NCBI GenBank assembly: GCA_013396525.1
Contig: VWYX01000724.1
Location: 272,678 to 336,677, forward strand
DNA from: Chaetorhynchus papuensis
Taxonomy: Eukaryota; Chordata; Aves; Passeriformes; Rhipiduridae
Length of the DNA: 64,000 nucleotides
Direction: 5' to 3'
Shown here: in pieces, positions 12,401 through 26,000 of the stretch
Position numbering within the stretch: the first letter of the stretch is position 1
Layout of the letters: every line of letters begins with the position of its first letter
Notes under the pieces: model-generated
Seen by the model: the letters and a program-made list of their open reading frames with translations, nothing else
Told to the model about the DNA's origin: nothing
Databases searched by the model: none
Made by a program: the position numbers and the translations under genes

Positions 12401-15400
12401 AGTATTTTGTTCTATCAAAACACGGGGCATTTTAGGCATTAAGAGCACTGAGCATATCTCTGAATCACAAATGGGCCTGATTTTTGTTTTTCTTTACCCT
12501 GTACTGTGTCAGACAGAGGATTTCCTACCGTTGTTTGGGAAAAGAAAGCTGGAGCTGGAAAGGAAAGCATAAAACTGATTGCCTGATGGTTTAGTGTTAC
12601 AGACCACCTACCCTGAGAGTGGAGTCTCATTGAAATTCTGAAGGAGAAAAAAGCCATAGCCCAGCAACAAACAAATAGGGAAAGCTTAGTGGAAAATTAG
12701 TGGAACAATAAAATATGATTCCGTTTTGTTAACACTTTGGTACTTGGGGTAGCTTTACATGGGTAAAAGCATAAAGCAAAAGGAGCCACGAAGGGGAAAG
12801 CCGTTAGACAGACATTTAGAGACTTTCTAGACACACCTAATATAATTTTATACACTTAACTTGTTATAAAATCCGTGCATATTCAGATGTTGTCTCACAT
12901 AACTCCTTGACTTTACAGTTAAAAGAAGGGAAAAGAAATAAATAGACAAGAAAGGGAAAGAAAATAAAGCATGCACCTCTCCAGAAGAGGCTTTTTTAGG
13001 GGAGAAAGCACAGGGCAAGATGTTTTAAATTCTTTTGGGACCTCAACAAACAATTTATCTAGAGACTATTTATAAACTGTTTTTATAAATCCTCAGTTAG
13101 TGACAAAGAATAGATGTATCTTAACTTAAAATCCACTTCTGGATGAAATACTTACCTAACTTTATTCACATTCACCCTTAAATAAACTGGTTTACTTTGG
13201 GGCATTGTGTACAGTACATTCTGCACACATCTGATTAAGGGGCAGCTCTGTCCCTGTGGATTCCTGCTCACCTACAGATGGTGGATTTTCCCAAAATAGG
13301 AGAATCTGACTGCAAAACCACAGATTGTTATGCACCACTGAACTCAAGGCAGAGCATTACCACAATCAGTTTAGGGCATTTAATTTAGTGTATGAAAAAC
13401 TTTAAATAACAAAGAAATACAAAAGCTGTCAACTGAAGTTTTAAGTTCACTGAGAATATTTTCCAGAGACAACAGCTCCACTTCACTGCTGTTTGTCTGG
13501 CTGCTCAGCTTCCATGATAACATTGTGGAGGAATTTAGAGGGGGCTAAAACCTTTTATTCCCAAACACATTTATCTCCATCTCGATCACTGGGGAATCCA
13601 AGAGCACAAGTGCAGAGGCCAAGTGGACACATCCTGGCTGGTGGAACAGGCAGCTCCCTGTGCTGCAAGTCAGCAAGAAGTGAGAGTGTTCTTGCCTTGG
13701 TAACCCTGAGGGGGATGTAATTTGGGTTGTGATCACTTCTTTTGGGGTGAGTGTGAATCCATCTATTGTTTCATGGGAGAACAGCTGCAGGGGACACCAG
13801 GGGAGTTTGCGGGAGGAAGGAAAAGCTGATTTTTCTTCAGGATGGAACTGAAGGTTTTCTGGTTAAACAGATGTCCCTGCAGTGGCTGTTTTGTACTGAT
13901 AGAATCAGTTATCAGCCTGTAAAAGCCAATAGTTCAATGAAGCAGAGTGATGCCCAATCCATTTTAAGAGGCACCAGGGCAAATTTCTCACTTCACACAC
14001 TTAAACCAAGGTAAGATTTCAGTTATAAATCAGAATGGCCTTTTCTCCCCTGTCAGTGCAGGAGGAATTCCTGGAGGAGGAGCAGCTGCCAGGCCTCTCT
14101 GAAGGCTCACACTCACTCTCCTTTCCAGGTGGGGACTGGGATTGTTTCAAACACCCCTTTTAAGAGACCCCTTTCACTGAGCCCTGGGATGTGGAAAGAG
14201 ACTGGAAACTATTTTGAATCCTTGCAACAGGTGGTTAGAGTCAAACTGCAGTACAGAAAAGCTGTAGTCTTTCCAAGGTTTTCATTTTAGCCACATGAAT
14301 TATTTCTCATTTAGTGAGATGGGAGTTTCAGCAAGTTGTGCACATAATTTCTATGTACTTTTTGTAAAAAGCAGTCAGGGCAAGGGTGATTCCTGTTCTT
14401 TCTGCCCCAAAATGTGTGTGAGCAAACAAAAATCTCATCTACGATAGCAGCACAATGACCAGATGTCTTGTTTGTGCTTTAAAATATTTTTGTTCCAGCC
14501 CATAGATGAAATTCTTTCCACTTTATTAAAGTTGAACTTGGGCAGTTAAAGGATTCCTGATGACAGAGCTGGATGAGCCAGCAAGATACACACCCTTCTC
14601 CAGGTCTCTCTTACATGAACTTTTATACCTACGTTGAATTAATATCAATTCCTTTCGTGGCCTGAAGTGACACTTATCATTTTCTAAGGTTTGCTCTGTT
14701 GTTTTTATTGTCCTCTGGATGGGTCCAGATTTGGGCCTCGAGGCCCAGCAAGAGCAGAACTGCTGCCTAGAAACTGAGCTAAGGCTGCCCTCAGCTCTGC
14801 AGTGTCACAGGGGTCTGGAGCATCTCCATTCCTGTTTCTTACAGGAATATGAGAATTTTCTTTAACAGAAGTGCTCACATGGGAAGGTTTCATGGCTCTC
14901 TCTTGCGGTGCCTGCTGTTCAGTTCTAAAACCCACATAGTCTAGGTCTGAAACCTTTATCAAAAAAGAGTTGTGCTTATTTATATCACAGTTCACACAGC
15001 AGTCCCCTCGTGGAATGTTTTCAGCTCCTACAGATCTCCCCTGCTGCAGTCAGCACAGTCACACTGACACTGCTTTTTCCTCTGCGAGGAGGTAGGAAAG
15101 GAAAATGATCCAATACTGGTAATAACAAGAGCCTGCTAAAATTAATTGTGTTACTACTGCCAGTGCTAAATGGAGACATGAACTGAGTGGGGAGAGTGGA
15201 GCAGAACAGACTTGAGCAGCAGAGGGTAAATAACAGTATTTTACATAAGCATCAGATATTTGACAGTTTTACAGCTGGCTTGTTATTCCTGACAACTGTG
15301 GCGTTGGGATAAAGAGCATTTGCTCTTTCCATTTCTGGCTTTCTCACACCCTCAGAGCAGCTCGTGCCTGGAGGAGGTGCTAAGAAACAGCTCTGTACCA

Positions 15401-18400
15401 GTGCCACGGGGCATCTGAGGGGTTATTTCCTTACTCAGCTCTCCCAGCAGAACCCTAAGGTTTATTTAAGCAGATAAAAAGCAGGGTTGCCCATCAAGGT
15501 GGGGGCTTGTGTTGGCTTCAATGGGGTTGTTTCACACATCACACGGACTGCACTGGAGAGGGTGAGCACTTTCTGTCCCACTCAACCTCTAACCCACGAC
15601 AGAAACTTCACACAGGATCCAAGGCTGGGGCTCATCATCCATTATTGACTCTCCTGGTGCCTGGGGACCTTCACAGAAACCAAATCCCCACTGACACCAG
15701 AGCTTCTCTCTAACAAAGTGAAATATAAATATTCAAAAATACGCAGCAGGGCAAAGCCAAGAGGGGTTATATCACAATTGTTGTCAGAACTGACTCACAG
15801 AAGCTCAATTTACCCACCTCCATGGCTCAGGCAGGGCTGGAACCCCCAGCTTTTAGTCCATGGAGTGACTTAACCACAAAGGCAGCAGCTTCCCTTGGAG
15901 GGGGGAATAAATCCACAATTGTAATCCTCCCCAGGTTGTTTTAGTGCTGCTCCTGACTCCTGGTGCAGATGGAAGCTTGTGGTAGTTTCACAGTGCCTTT
16001 GTCTAGACTAAGATTTAGATAGATAACTCTGAAAATTCAATATATGACACATGTAACATAAATTATGCCGAGCTAGTCAGGGGAAGGATTTGGGAGGCAT
16101 CACTTTCAATGTGACCAGCTGAGCTTATATTAAAGTATAGATCACACCTACACTGGTTTTTGGGTTGGTTTTTTTTTGGTTATGCTAGACCAGACTAGCT
16201 AACCAGTTCTAACAGAATTGGAATCAGTGGAATTAGGGCACAGCATAAAGTGACAGAAAAATGAAGAGAGAGAAAATTAGGCAAAATATCCCTTCATAAA
16301 TAACTGAATGCTTTTTAGCATTTTACTCGTCCTTAAAATATAAATCAGTTCCCTGGAGGCTAAGAAAGCAGTAAGAAGTCTGATACAAAATAGGAATATT
16401 TTCAGAAAAGTCTTGAAAACGAATACTTAGCTTGTTAAAATACTTCTTGAGCCATAGCTAGAGCACCTGCAGTTCTATACCCTAAAAACAAGCTATACCT
16501 GCATTTCCATGATGAATGGGAAGCACCCCTAGTATGGATAACAGCTGCTTAAAACTCCAATTGTAATAAAAATTGGTTTATCCACGAATTATGTATTCAA
16601 CTACAGCTTGCTATATTTAATAGTTTCTAACAATTAATAATAATAAAAAGCAGGATGTGCATCAGTTGCAGGTGGAGAAAGCATTTATTCTGTGTGCACC
16701 TAAGAGTCCCAGAGGGAGATTTGGGTGTCCAAGGAATGCAGGGTGGGGTGGACTGTGCCTTCCCTTGAGCCCTGGCTGGCAGATCAGCCCCGAATTGCTG
16801 TTTCTGCTGCCATTTTTAGTGATTTGGTATCAGCAGCTCCAGCCCCTGGGGAGATAAGAGGGGGGCACGTGAGCCCTGCAGGGCTCTGGGGCAGGGGCTA
16901 TATCAGTCTGGCAGCTGTTCTGTGATGGGGAAGGTATGTGACAGCTCAGGGCAGGCTCCAACAAATGGCACCCCCTCCCAAAAAACAGGCTCCTAACAGA
17001 CCTGCCCCCCCCCAAAGGCTGCATGGGGGAGGATTTCAGTGTCACTCCTGACACTGGTGCTGAAAGCTGAGTTTTTACAGTGGGAAATGACACAACGTGG
17101 AGGTGTTTTCAGGGAAGGGGTTTGGGGGTCTGCTGGACACTGAACCATTACCCAGCAAGGACCTGTTGATGTCCATAATCTATAGCACTGACACGTCACT
17201 GCTGCTTTACCCAGGGATAGCTCAGCCCCAGAGCTGCTGGTGGTTATAGGGGAGAGGATGGCTTGCAGAGGAGTGCTGGAATGCTGGCTGAAATGCAGAG
17301 GAGGCTGAGACCTGCAGAGACCTCAGACCTACTCCCCACATTCTGGGACATTCATTCTGGGGGGCAGAAGAATGAAGATCCAGAACAGGCACTCCCCACA
17401 AGTCACTGAATCAAAGTAGAACCCTCAATCTCAGTAGGATTTTCACACTCAGACGAAACCATTATTCCAGATACATTTTCCCAGGGGCCACGTTCTCCAT
17501 TATCTTGGCCCTTGGGTGGGTGTTTTATTTCACATGGAGAAGGTGTAAAACATGGTTACTCTCAGTGATGGTGTTTCACACTTGCTGTAATTTAAAGGGT
17601 ACAGAGTAGAAGGGAAGCAGACCCAGTGCAAGTAGAATTCTGTGCAGAAGAAGCTGCTCATTGATTTTCTGCTTTCTGCCCCTGGATGCTCGGCTCACTC
17701 CATGGTCTTGCCTCCCCACCAAACCCCCATGATTCCCATCCATGATGTTTTGCAGCCCAGGAAAAGCTGATAAACAGTTCTGACTTGTACCACTAGCTAG
17801 AAAAGGATGCACCTTTCCAATTCATTTCACCCAGAACTTTTAGGTAGTCACTGAGTAGGTACCAAACTCAGATTAAAGCTTTGTTTCACTTCCCCAGAGT
17901 GCTGAAACCTGTGACTTCTAGGATGATTTTGGCTCAGTAGATTGAAATACCACATTTCAGCTCAGGGACGTGATTGATGCCGGATATAACTTTGTAGGTT
18001 AGAAGCCATTATTCATAATTCAGGTAAGATAAATGGAAAAGAAATGTTTGTGCTTTGTGTTAGACACAGTCACAGATTTACTGTGAAGCTGATGTGGCTG
18101 AGATTACCTGTTAGCAATCAGCATTTTGAGTAGGGTAAGTGTAGAAGAACACAAAACCAGGATTTTGTTAATAGCAGAGAATTCCCAGAGCGTGCCACAG
18201 GTCCTTGTACCCAGTGACCCACCCTGGAATCCACAGAGCCCACAGGGAACCCCTGTAGGTGCTGCCACTGCAAGCGACACACCCAGAGCGTCCTGGTTGT
18301 TCATCATGGGTCATTCCTCCACACACACTGAATATTCCCAGGAATACAAATGACAGTTCCAGAGGAAGACGAGGAAGGAGCAGTTCTGCTGCCTGACCAT

Positions 18401-21061
18401 GAGGTGTGTAGTCCATGAAAGAGGAGAGTTTTCCCTCCTGTTTCTATTCCCCCGTTCCCCGAGCTAAGCAATGTCAGGCAAATCCCATTTTACCTGTGAT
18501 ACTTCCATGTCTTTGGGGATTAGTTATGTAAATCCACATTTGCAGCTTTTGCCCACGACATTTATCATGTTGGGATATTAAGCTCAAATGTTTTAATAAA
18601 TAGTGATTGTTTTGTCATCTAAACTGCTCCTGAGCCATCACTGCTTTGCTGCTGAGTGTCAGTATGAACTGCTAAGCAGAAAATACTGTTCACAGCTACA
18701 GAATATTCTCATTTTCAGAGATACAGGTGATAAAAAGCTATACTGTTGATTTTTCAACAAAAGTACAATCAACTTTCAGTGCAGACATTCAAAGATGTAA
18801 TGAAAAGCTGCTGTACCAACAACTCTCCCTGCGTGGCTGCTGTTGGGGGTTGGAATACGCTGTTTGCAAGGTTTAAATTGCTTTTGCAGTCAAGTGTTGT
18901 AATCCATTAGTGATAAGAAAAGGTATTTGTCTATCGGTTGTGGTTAACTACATTCCTGGTATTAGAAACAATTTAGTCTCTTACGTGAGCCCAGCGCAGG
19001 AAATTGTTTAGAGAGTCTGGCTGCAGAGCTGGAAAAGGAGCAGTTGGTGCTCCCTTCCCCCTGCAGAAATGTGATGGATAACTGAACTCTGACAGCCAGC
19101 AGCTTAACCTTTAGCAGTGCTGCACAGAGCAGCACCACGGGCTTTTACTCCGAGGATTTCATCTCCTCCTGAGCAAAGTTGTGTAGAAAAAGCTGTGCAA
19201 CTGTCCCAGGGATTTTTCTCTTAAAACAGGCTCCTTCGTTTGGCTGTTAAACTATGATAATTCTTTCCCTTTTTTAGATAATATCATTACTCTTCAAAAA
19301 AAAAATTCTAAATCTGTGGGCAAATGGGTGAAGACTGAGATTTGAGGCTTGGAAATGGGAATTGCAGTTTCTCTGGAAGAGCAAGTTCTCAGATCAGATT
19401 TGCTACCAGCTCCACTGGGGTTTTGGAGCAGCGTTTGCTGAATGTTATCAGCTTTGCATGTTTGGCTGAACATCAGCAGTGCACCAGGACATTTCCTTGG
19501 GTTTCTTTTTGCTCTGTAAAGAAGCTGACAAATGTTGGACCAGATCTTTAAGATGTGATCTAACACAGCAAAGCATGATGCATATTACATATCACAGACT
19601 CATGGAAATCAGATAGGAAACACATGAGATGTGACATCAGCCCCCAGACTGGCACTGGACTGGCACACGGATCATCTTGGTCCCTACCTAAATGCAGGAT
19701 CATAAATTATTTTAGGTTCCATACATGCTGCACATGCACAAAGCAATATATTTCTAAATAGTTTAAAGCAGTAATTCAAGCACTGCACCCTTTATGATTG
19801 TAATGCAGTCACCTCCTTATGTGGTTTTATTACAAAAAGCTTAACTTTGTGAGGGGCTGTGCTCAGAGGGGCAGCAGCCAGTTAGAGGCTAGTCTCACCC
19901 TATCCTGAAACCCAAAGCGGCTTCCTGTGGGATTTAAGAGCTGCAGCTGTTCCAGAGAATTCAAGATGTGCCTTCCAAAGCTTTGTGCCTCAGTAAAAGC
20001 TGTGGCCATTGGGTTGGACAACACCTGATGTTACACACAGGATCCCTCTATTCTGCTGCTTAAAATGATCCCTGCTGAGGGGGAATTTTGTAGGTTTCCA
20101 GGGGCTCACTCTCCGCTGGCAGCCTTTACTTTGTCCTGTAAAACAGAGGAATTGGCAGAGGCGCTGGAATATTGCAGAAGAGTCAGCTTTCCCACCTAAT
20201 ACATTTGGCAGGAGGAGCTCTGAACTGCAGGGAAGGAGGGCTGAACCCCTGGAGAAGGAGGGACAGCAGTCCTGGGAAAACAAGCAGTGAAAGAGGAGAC
20301 AAACTGCATTACATCAGGGGGACTTGTTTATCAGAGGAGCTGCACAGCTCCAGCTCCTGCTTTCTGAGGAGGAGAACAGAGGCTGTGCCAGGACCGTGTC
20401 TCCCTTACAAAGGCTGGGCACGAGGCCACGCAGCGATAGCGTGTTCTTCACAGCAAATAATCACATTGATACCGACCCCTTCCTTGTGCAAAGTGTTTGG
20501 AGATCGTACATCATCGTTAACACAACATTTCCTGCTCTCCTGCTGCCAGGGTGCTCCCAGCAGAGGCTGGGAGGAGGAAGGAGGCACTGAGTGCTGGTGC
20601 TCTCAGCTGAGTGGGAGGGCAGCAGTGCCACAGCACCCGAGTGGGTCACGTTTCTCCTCTGGTTTTAATCTGGGTTCATCTGACAGTGATTCCGACTTGT
20701 TTTCATTGAGCAGAACCACATGTTTGGTTTTCAGCAGCACATGAAAAAGTCAGGGCACTGTTCACAAGCTGAAATGCCTCCAAAGAGAGGGAAAGGATGG
20801 GGCTGCATCTGCCCCACCACTCGTTATTTCTCTTCAAAGACTGGGTTAGATTGACTGCAGCTGTCAATCAGCTCCAAGCACTTACTCCATATTTTCCCCC
20901 TCTTTGTAAATCACATCCATCAGATCTACTGCTGTCAAGTGGACAGTAAAAGGTACCTCCCCCCCTAAAGGGCCTCTCCAGCTGAAAGCAAAACAAGCAC
21001 CTGATAACCCACAGGAAACCCTGTGGGATCTGAGTGTACCTGCAGTGTATCAGGTCAGAAT
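9471..21061. other. Unique non-coding sequence
   Basis: About 11.6 kb without a supported gene or a clear transposon. A small purine-rich patch lies near 12920-12970. At 11410-11437 a hexamer inverted repeat (GAGCAT and ATGCTC) encloses two tandem copies of TGTTTTATA. A run of nine C lies near 17005. The longest ORF (20172-20744, plus strand) has biased Ser/Gly/Arg composition and no domain, and I consider it a chance ORF. Confidence 0.6.
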
Positions 21062-21245
21062 AACCAGAGGGGATCTAGAGGCTGAACACCGGGGTGCCCA
21101 GTCCAACCAAGTCCACTTCACGGGAGCATCCCTCTTGTTTTGCCTCAAATGGGAACAGTTTGTCCAGACTCTTAAAACCTAATGCCACACGACCCCCGCC
21201 TTGGCATTTCTTTGCCTCCTCGCTCCAGGTAATGCAGTTAAAAAA
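21062..21245 (-). mobile_element. Old CR1-type LINE remnant (minus strand)
   Basis: On the plus strand the order is GGGGATCTAGAGG, then CCCAGTCCAACCAA, then TTTGTCCAGACTCTTAAAACC, then CCTTGGCATTTCTTTGCC. This follows the reverse complement of the 3' untranslated region of older CR1/L3-like elements: the GTCCAACC block, the TGTCTAGAC...TTTTAAAACC block and the CCTTGGCAG...TTCCA block in the correct order. Divergence is high, consistent with an insertion much older than the LTRs in this window. It has no coding capacity. Confidence 0.55.
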
Positions 21246-22202
21246 ATACTGATCCAGCACCTGCTCTGTGTGCAGCTGAGATTGCTGTCTGGTTTCAGGC
21301 AGTCTCTGCCTCCACAGTATAAAACAAGGCAACAATGGGATAAACAAAGTGTTGTCCTTGCACAGAAGGTCTAAACTCTGAGGGACAATCCTCACTGGGT
21401 GCTGAGCCTCATGCAAGTTCACAGGTATTTGACAATTTTCATTCTGCTTTGGATTACATTTGTTCTCACATCCTATTTCCCACACAGCAAGGGGGGCTGG
21501 AATTGCACACTTGGTGCTCACCTGATGGATAAACATCCTCCAAGCTGTAAACAGGAAGCCTGTGCAGTTTTTTTGCCATAAATAAAGTTGTATGCAGCAG
21601 TAACTATAGGGGGGCAGACTTTGGGCTCCGTGCTGTAAACACTGTCAGATGCAAAAAACAGTTTCTGGATTTTATACAAGGTACTGGACTATCAAGATGT
21701 GATTACAAGGCCTACGTTTTTCTGGGAGCCTATTTATGTGCAGCTGAACGCTGCTTTTGATTCATGAAGCTCCTTTTTTTTTTATATAAAATGCAGTTTG
21801 GCAAGTTTTAGCACTTAGTTAACTAATTCCCACCAGAAATACTGCAAGCATGGTTTCCATTTATAGCAAAGGGGATTAGGCTGATTTAGAAATACAGTAT
21901 GTTGACAGTACTATTTAAAAGCATATGGACAATTTGCTCCTTTCTTCTCCATGACAAAAATGAGTGGTAACCATCAAATTCTGTGCATCAGAGCACTGGT
22001 CCCTCTGTTTTGTCAAGATCAGTGTAATCTTTCCCAGTTGTAAAAATCGAACCCAAAGTAGCCTGATTTATTGTTCTTTGCTCTCCTCAAAAGGCACCAA
22101 GGCATCTCCACAAAGTGAGTGTAAATCACTGCATGAAGGCTTCCAGAACACGACTTTGATTGGTGCAATAGTTCCCAACTCTAGATATTACTTAATTGCA
22201 AG
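21246..22202. other. Unique non-coding sequence
   Basis: No gene or repeat is supported. An eleven-base T run followed by ATATAAA lies near 21774-21790. The sequence just before 22203 ends in an AG that could act as a splice acceptor, but the stretch before it is poor in continuous pyrimidines. Confidence 0.5.
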
Positions 22203-22393
22203 TATTTGGTGATGATTTTCTATTAATTGCAAAAGTCTACGCTAGTACAACTCCCAAGCTTCAAGAAATCTATGACAATATAAAGCAAGAGGAGAAGAAT
22301 TATGTTTTGTTTGTTATTCACATGTGTCTTGCTGGAGCCTCTATAATTACTCTGCTTGGGCTTTATGCAAAGAAGCATCTCAGAGAATCCTGC
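22203..22393 (+). other. Tetraspanin-like coding fragment (candidate exon or exon relic)
   Basis: The frame beginning with the codon at 22202-22204 is open to a stop after 22441. It encodes a hydrophilic stretch of about 25 residues rich in Lys, Gln and Glu (codons at about 22253-22300). A hydrophobic segment at 22301-22366 follows, containing LAGASIITLLGLY, and then KKHLRESC ending at 22393. In tetraspanins the second membrane helix has the pattern small-Gly-x-hydrophobic followed by LLG, a Gly/Cys turn and an ESxC motif, and the layout here resembles that. No ATG begins the frame, so if real it is an internal exon. A possible acceptor AG is at 22201-22202. A donor would have to be the weak GTAGGA just after 22394. 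The usual GCCGA turn is degraded, and no neighbouring exons were recognised within the window. It could be a lineage-specific exon, a decayed one, or a chance hydrophobic ORF. Confidence 0.3.
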
Positions 22394-22442
22394 AGTAGGA
22401 CAGAAACAATCCCAGCACAAAAGTTGCATGTCTGCACTTAAA

Positions 22443-22490
22443 TCACAAACCCACAGAACAGGGCAGGATGGAAGGGACCTGCCCCAGCAG
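22443..22490 (-). mobile_element. CR1 3'-end stub (minus strand)
   Basis: The string CACAGAACAGGGCAGGATGG followed by AAGGGACCTG matches the reverse complement of the CR1 3' tip: octamer tail, then GGTTGGAAGGGACCT. Only the extreme 3' end remains, consistent with the strong 5' truncation typical of CR1. It lies immediately after the tetraspanin-like frame closes. Confidence 0.5.
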
Positions 22491-22746
22491 GGAAATGTGT
22501 ACAAACACAGTGTGCCCTCACAGAATGAAAGAAAAGTATTCATAATATGGAAAATAGATCCATTGATACAGTCAGTGATCATTTGTTAAGGTTCCTAGGC
22601 AGAAGCCTGGCCTTTGAAAGGTCCTGATTGCCCAGCTGATGCCATGATGATTTTTTTGGCTTTTCTTTTATACCCCTGTTACACCTTTTTACAATTTCTG
22701 CATTCTTGGTGCTTTTTGCCCACATTCTTGGACTTGTTTGCCAAGC

Positions 22747-23094
22747 TGGGACACTGAACATTTGAGAAGCTTCGTAGTGAGGGATCAGTGTGCCCAGAGC
22801 CCAAGGTCCTCTCCAGAACACATTTTGGAAACTGAGATAGAACCATCCAGGGCAAGGTTCCTTGGGGGCTCACTTGAGCCTCTCCTTGGGGAATCTTTGA
22901 TAGATGTGCTAATTAGTGACACCTCTAATGTGATCCCAGATCTTTGGTGGGTGTGCACTGCGGGGTGCATGGAGGTGCATTCGACCTGGACGTGGTGCAC
23001 CTGAGGATCCTTCAGATAAATCCCAAGGTAAAATCCCTTTTTCCCTTCTAACCACGTTCAACTCTTGATTTTAATGCCAGGAAAAGGCATCACA
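22747..23094 (+). mobile_element. LTR-like element, probable endogenous retrovirus
   Basis: The 3' half looks like the R-U5 part of an avian retroviral LTR. It has a GTGCACTGCGGGGTGCATGG block near 22955-22975, then GACCTGGACGTGGTGCACCT near 22984, CCTTCAGATAAATCCC as a degenerate polyadenylation region near 23010, and an end in AAAAGGCATCACA at 23094. The ending resembles the GGCATCA end of the LTRs at 1-259 and 51801-52196. The 5' boundary is set at a TG dinucleotide and is uncertain. I do not see a clean target-site duplication. No viral coding sequence is attached. Confidence 0.4.
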
Positions 23095-26000
23095 GCAAGT
23101 ATATAAAGGTTTCCTAGGCACAGGAATCCATCTGACACTGATGTAGTAACTCTACAGGAAAAGCTGCCACTGTCCCAGGGGACAGCAGGCTGTCACACTC
23201 ATCCTTTGGCTGCCAGCCACCAAGGGATGCAGGCTGCAAGAAAGCTCAGGATTTTCCTACAGGCAACAAAAATAAGGTGTCAGAGCCAGAACTGATGCTG
23301 TGAACCTTCCCCCTGAGACACTGAGGCCTGACTCAAATATCTGCACAATTTCATATTCACAGAAGACAAATATACACACAGTGGTAACAGAGTCAAAGGA
23401 AGAAGTGGGAGGATCCATGAGCAAATCCATGTAGGAAGTCCTGCCCTCAAGTGTAGGGAGTTCTTTTGAGTCCTGTGTGAACAGTGACATTTCTTACTTA
23501 CAGAAAGTGCTCTGAAATGGAAAAGGCAGACGCCCAACGAGCAGGGACTGAAATGATTCTCAAATGAAGTCAGTGAGACTTTGTGTGCCAGCCCAGTCTG
23601 ATATTCACAGTGCTCTGCAGTCACTCTCTCCATCCATTTGCTGACTGCAGTGCATTATAGTGAATGAATAACACCGGATTTTCTTGACAACATCTTAGGC
23701 TAATGCCATGAATACTTTTGTTAATGATCCAGAACATTCACAGTCTCTTTTAATTATTTCATCTCCCTTGTACATCTCAACTATTAAAATAAGCAGAAGT
23801 TACCAGAAAGTGTTAGGAACAAAGCTGAAGCATGAAAGCAGCTCTGTGATCTCGGCAGCAGGATCCAGAAAACATTTGGTCGCCAACAGTTCAGTGATTC
23901 AAGAAAATCACACTTGCATCTGAAATCTGTGTGTGGCTGAGGCCCCAGGCAGGTGGTACCAACCTGCCAGGCTTAACACACAGAATGATTTCAGAGCATT
24001 TCAGGACAGTGCTGTTTTAAATGAAACAGTCCAATGTGGGCTTTGTTGATGCTCAGGTATAGAGGACTTTAGAACTGTACTGACCCAAGAATCCATACTT
24101 TTGTATTGCTGCACCTCTGACAGGGAGACCTAGCAAGCACTTTGGGGCAGGAGGAATTTAACACAACAAAACCTTCCCTTTTCCCTCCTATTGTTACATG
24201 CTGCAAATTATGGTAATGTTTATGAGTATCAAAACCTAAAAAAATACTCATCAATTAAGACAATATAGTAACTATGTCAGAAAGCAAATTTAATCCAGAC
24301 AGGTGTATGGCAAAATGACTCAAATTTTTGCTAACAAATGTCAAATGGAGATAATTTGCATTCCCTTTAAGCAGAGCCATTGGATGTTTCACTCTTTAGA
24401 AAGGGCCAGTTGGAGAAATAGCCCCATGACAAAAATACTGTGCATCCACAATGCTCCATGGAAGTGTGACCTGCAGAGCAACAACCTTCCTCATGTTCAC
24501 ACTCCCTGTCTCTCATGGAGGCAACACAAGGCAAGTTTTAATCTGCATTATCAAATATTAGTCTGGTTGCCATCAAGCTCCAGAGTCCCTCAAATACCTG
24601 AGCAATGGTCCCCAGATAAAGCAGCTCCTGACCAGCAGACGTGTCACATTAGCTGTAAAACTGCACCTACAAAAAGATACACATGTACACGCATCTTGAA
24701 CACAACTTCCAGAGCAATGCTTTTGTGATTTAGTGCCTTCCCAAAATAGATGCATACATCTGCAGGCTTGAAAGATCTCACCCTTAGGAGCTTTAAAACA
24801 CACATGTAATCATGCCGATTTTTGAGAAAAACTCCTTCCCATTGAGGGCTCTTATTGCGCTGCACTGTTATGGATACACGAGTGTCTCCAGGGCTAAGCA
24901 CACCGAAATCGTTGTAATCCAATTGTGCTGAAATATTTAAGGGCATTTGTTGCTGTAAGAACATTCCGTCTGACTCAATCAAGACACACAGCCAGAATGC
25001 TTTCAGAAATAAAGAGTTATGGCTTTTGTCCAGCTCCCGTGGAAGTAAATGGCCAGGCTGTCATCTGTTTAGCTGGGCTGGGACTGGGCTCTGCATGGTG
25101 CTGCCTGGGTCATGGAACAATTGCTGGTGGTGTTAAACAAAAGGAGTTACCAGCTTTAAGAGCAGTTTTCACCAAGTGTACAGCTAAATATCCTGGGAAG
25201 TTGGTTTGCTCTGCCAGAGGTGTCCCAGAACAGCAAGAAACGACATTTCAGCCTTGCCTGTCATTAACTGCCCAAGGAACTGTGCTTTCAACCTGGCTCT
25301 TAGCACCCCTCCCACCCTGCTGGTGGCTAAACAAACTCCCCTAGAGCTGTTGTTATTACTGGTTTTGAGACATGTAAACACAATTTACACCAGCAAAGCC
25401 TTCAGCTGTCATAAACCATATTTTGGCAGTCTGGTGTTGATGGTGACTAAAACCTGTTTGTCACTGCAAAAAAACACAGACCCTGATTTGGGTTTCTGGT
25501 GTCTCTTGTCTGTGTTTGTACAAAAGCCCCCTCAGCCCACGGCCCAGGAGAACAGACCACGCTCACATTGATGCAACAGTGATACACAAGTGTATCTTTG
25601 CAGGTTTTAACTATTGATTTCCTGATTTTTGGTTATTTCACCTCATGAAGGGATTTTATGTTGCCTTTGTGTTGGTTTTGACTTAACGGCAATTAGGACT
25701 TGATTCATTACTTCAAAATAGGAATAAAGAGGGGAAAGGCACCGTATTAGCAGAAGTTTATAAAGTTAAAAATGTGAAAAACAAGGCAAAAAACTACAGC
25801 AAAATCACAAGTGAATAAATAAAGCTGATCCTTGCATCCTGTGGCAATTAGGATGATTCGGACACTTTTACCATAGTTAGTATTTGAGAACTGCACCCTG
25901 AAACTTTTCTGGAGCCCTGCTCTCAGTATTCACCTCTGCTGGTGGAAATCAAGGGTAAATTGTGACCACATGGTCCATCTTACTCCTGCAGTCAGGGTGA

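Noticed and set aside
20172..20744. Plus-strand ORF of about 190 codons
   Set aside because: Low-complexity Ser/Arg/Gly-rich translation, no domain, and overlapping ORFs in other frames. No splice or promoter context is seen.
25930..25950. Additional CTCF-like site (CTCTGCTGGTGG)
   Set aside because: Only the CCACCAGCAGAGG part matches. The following GGC core is missing.
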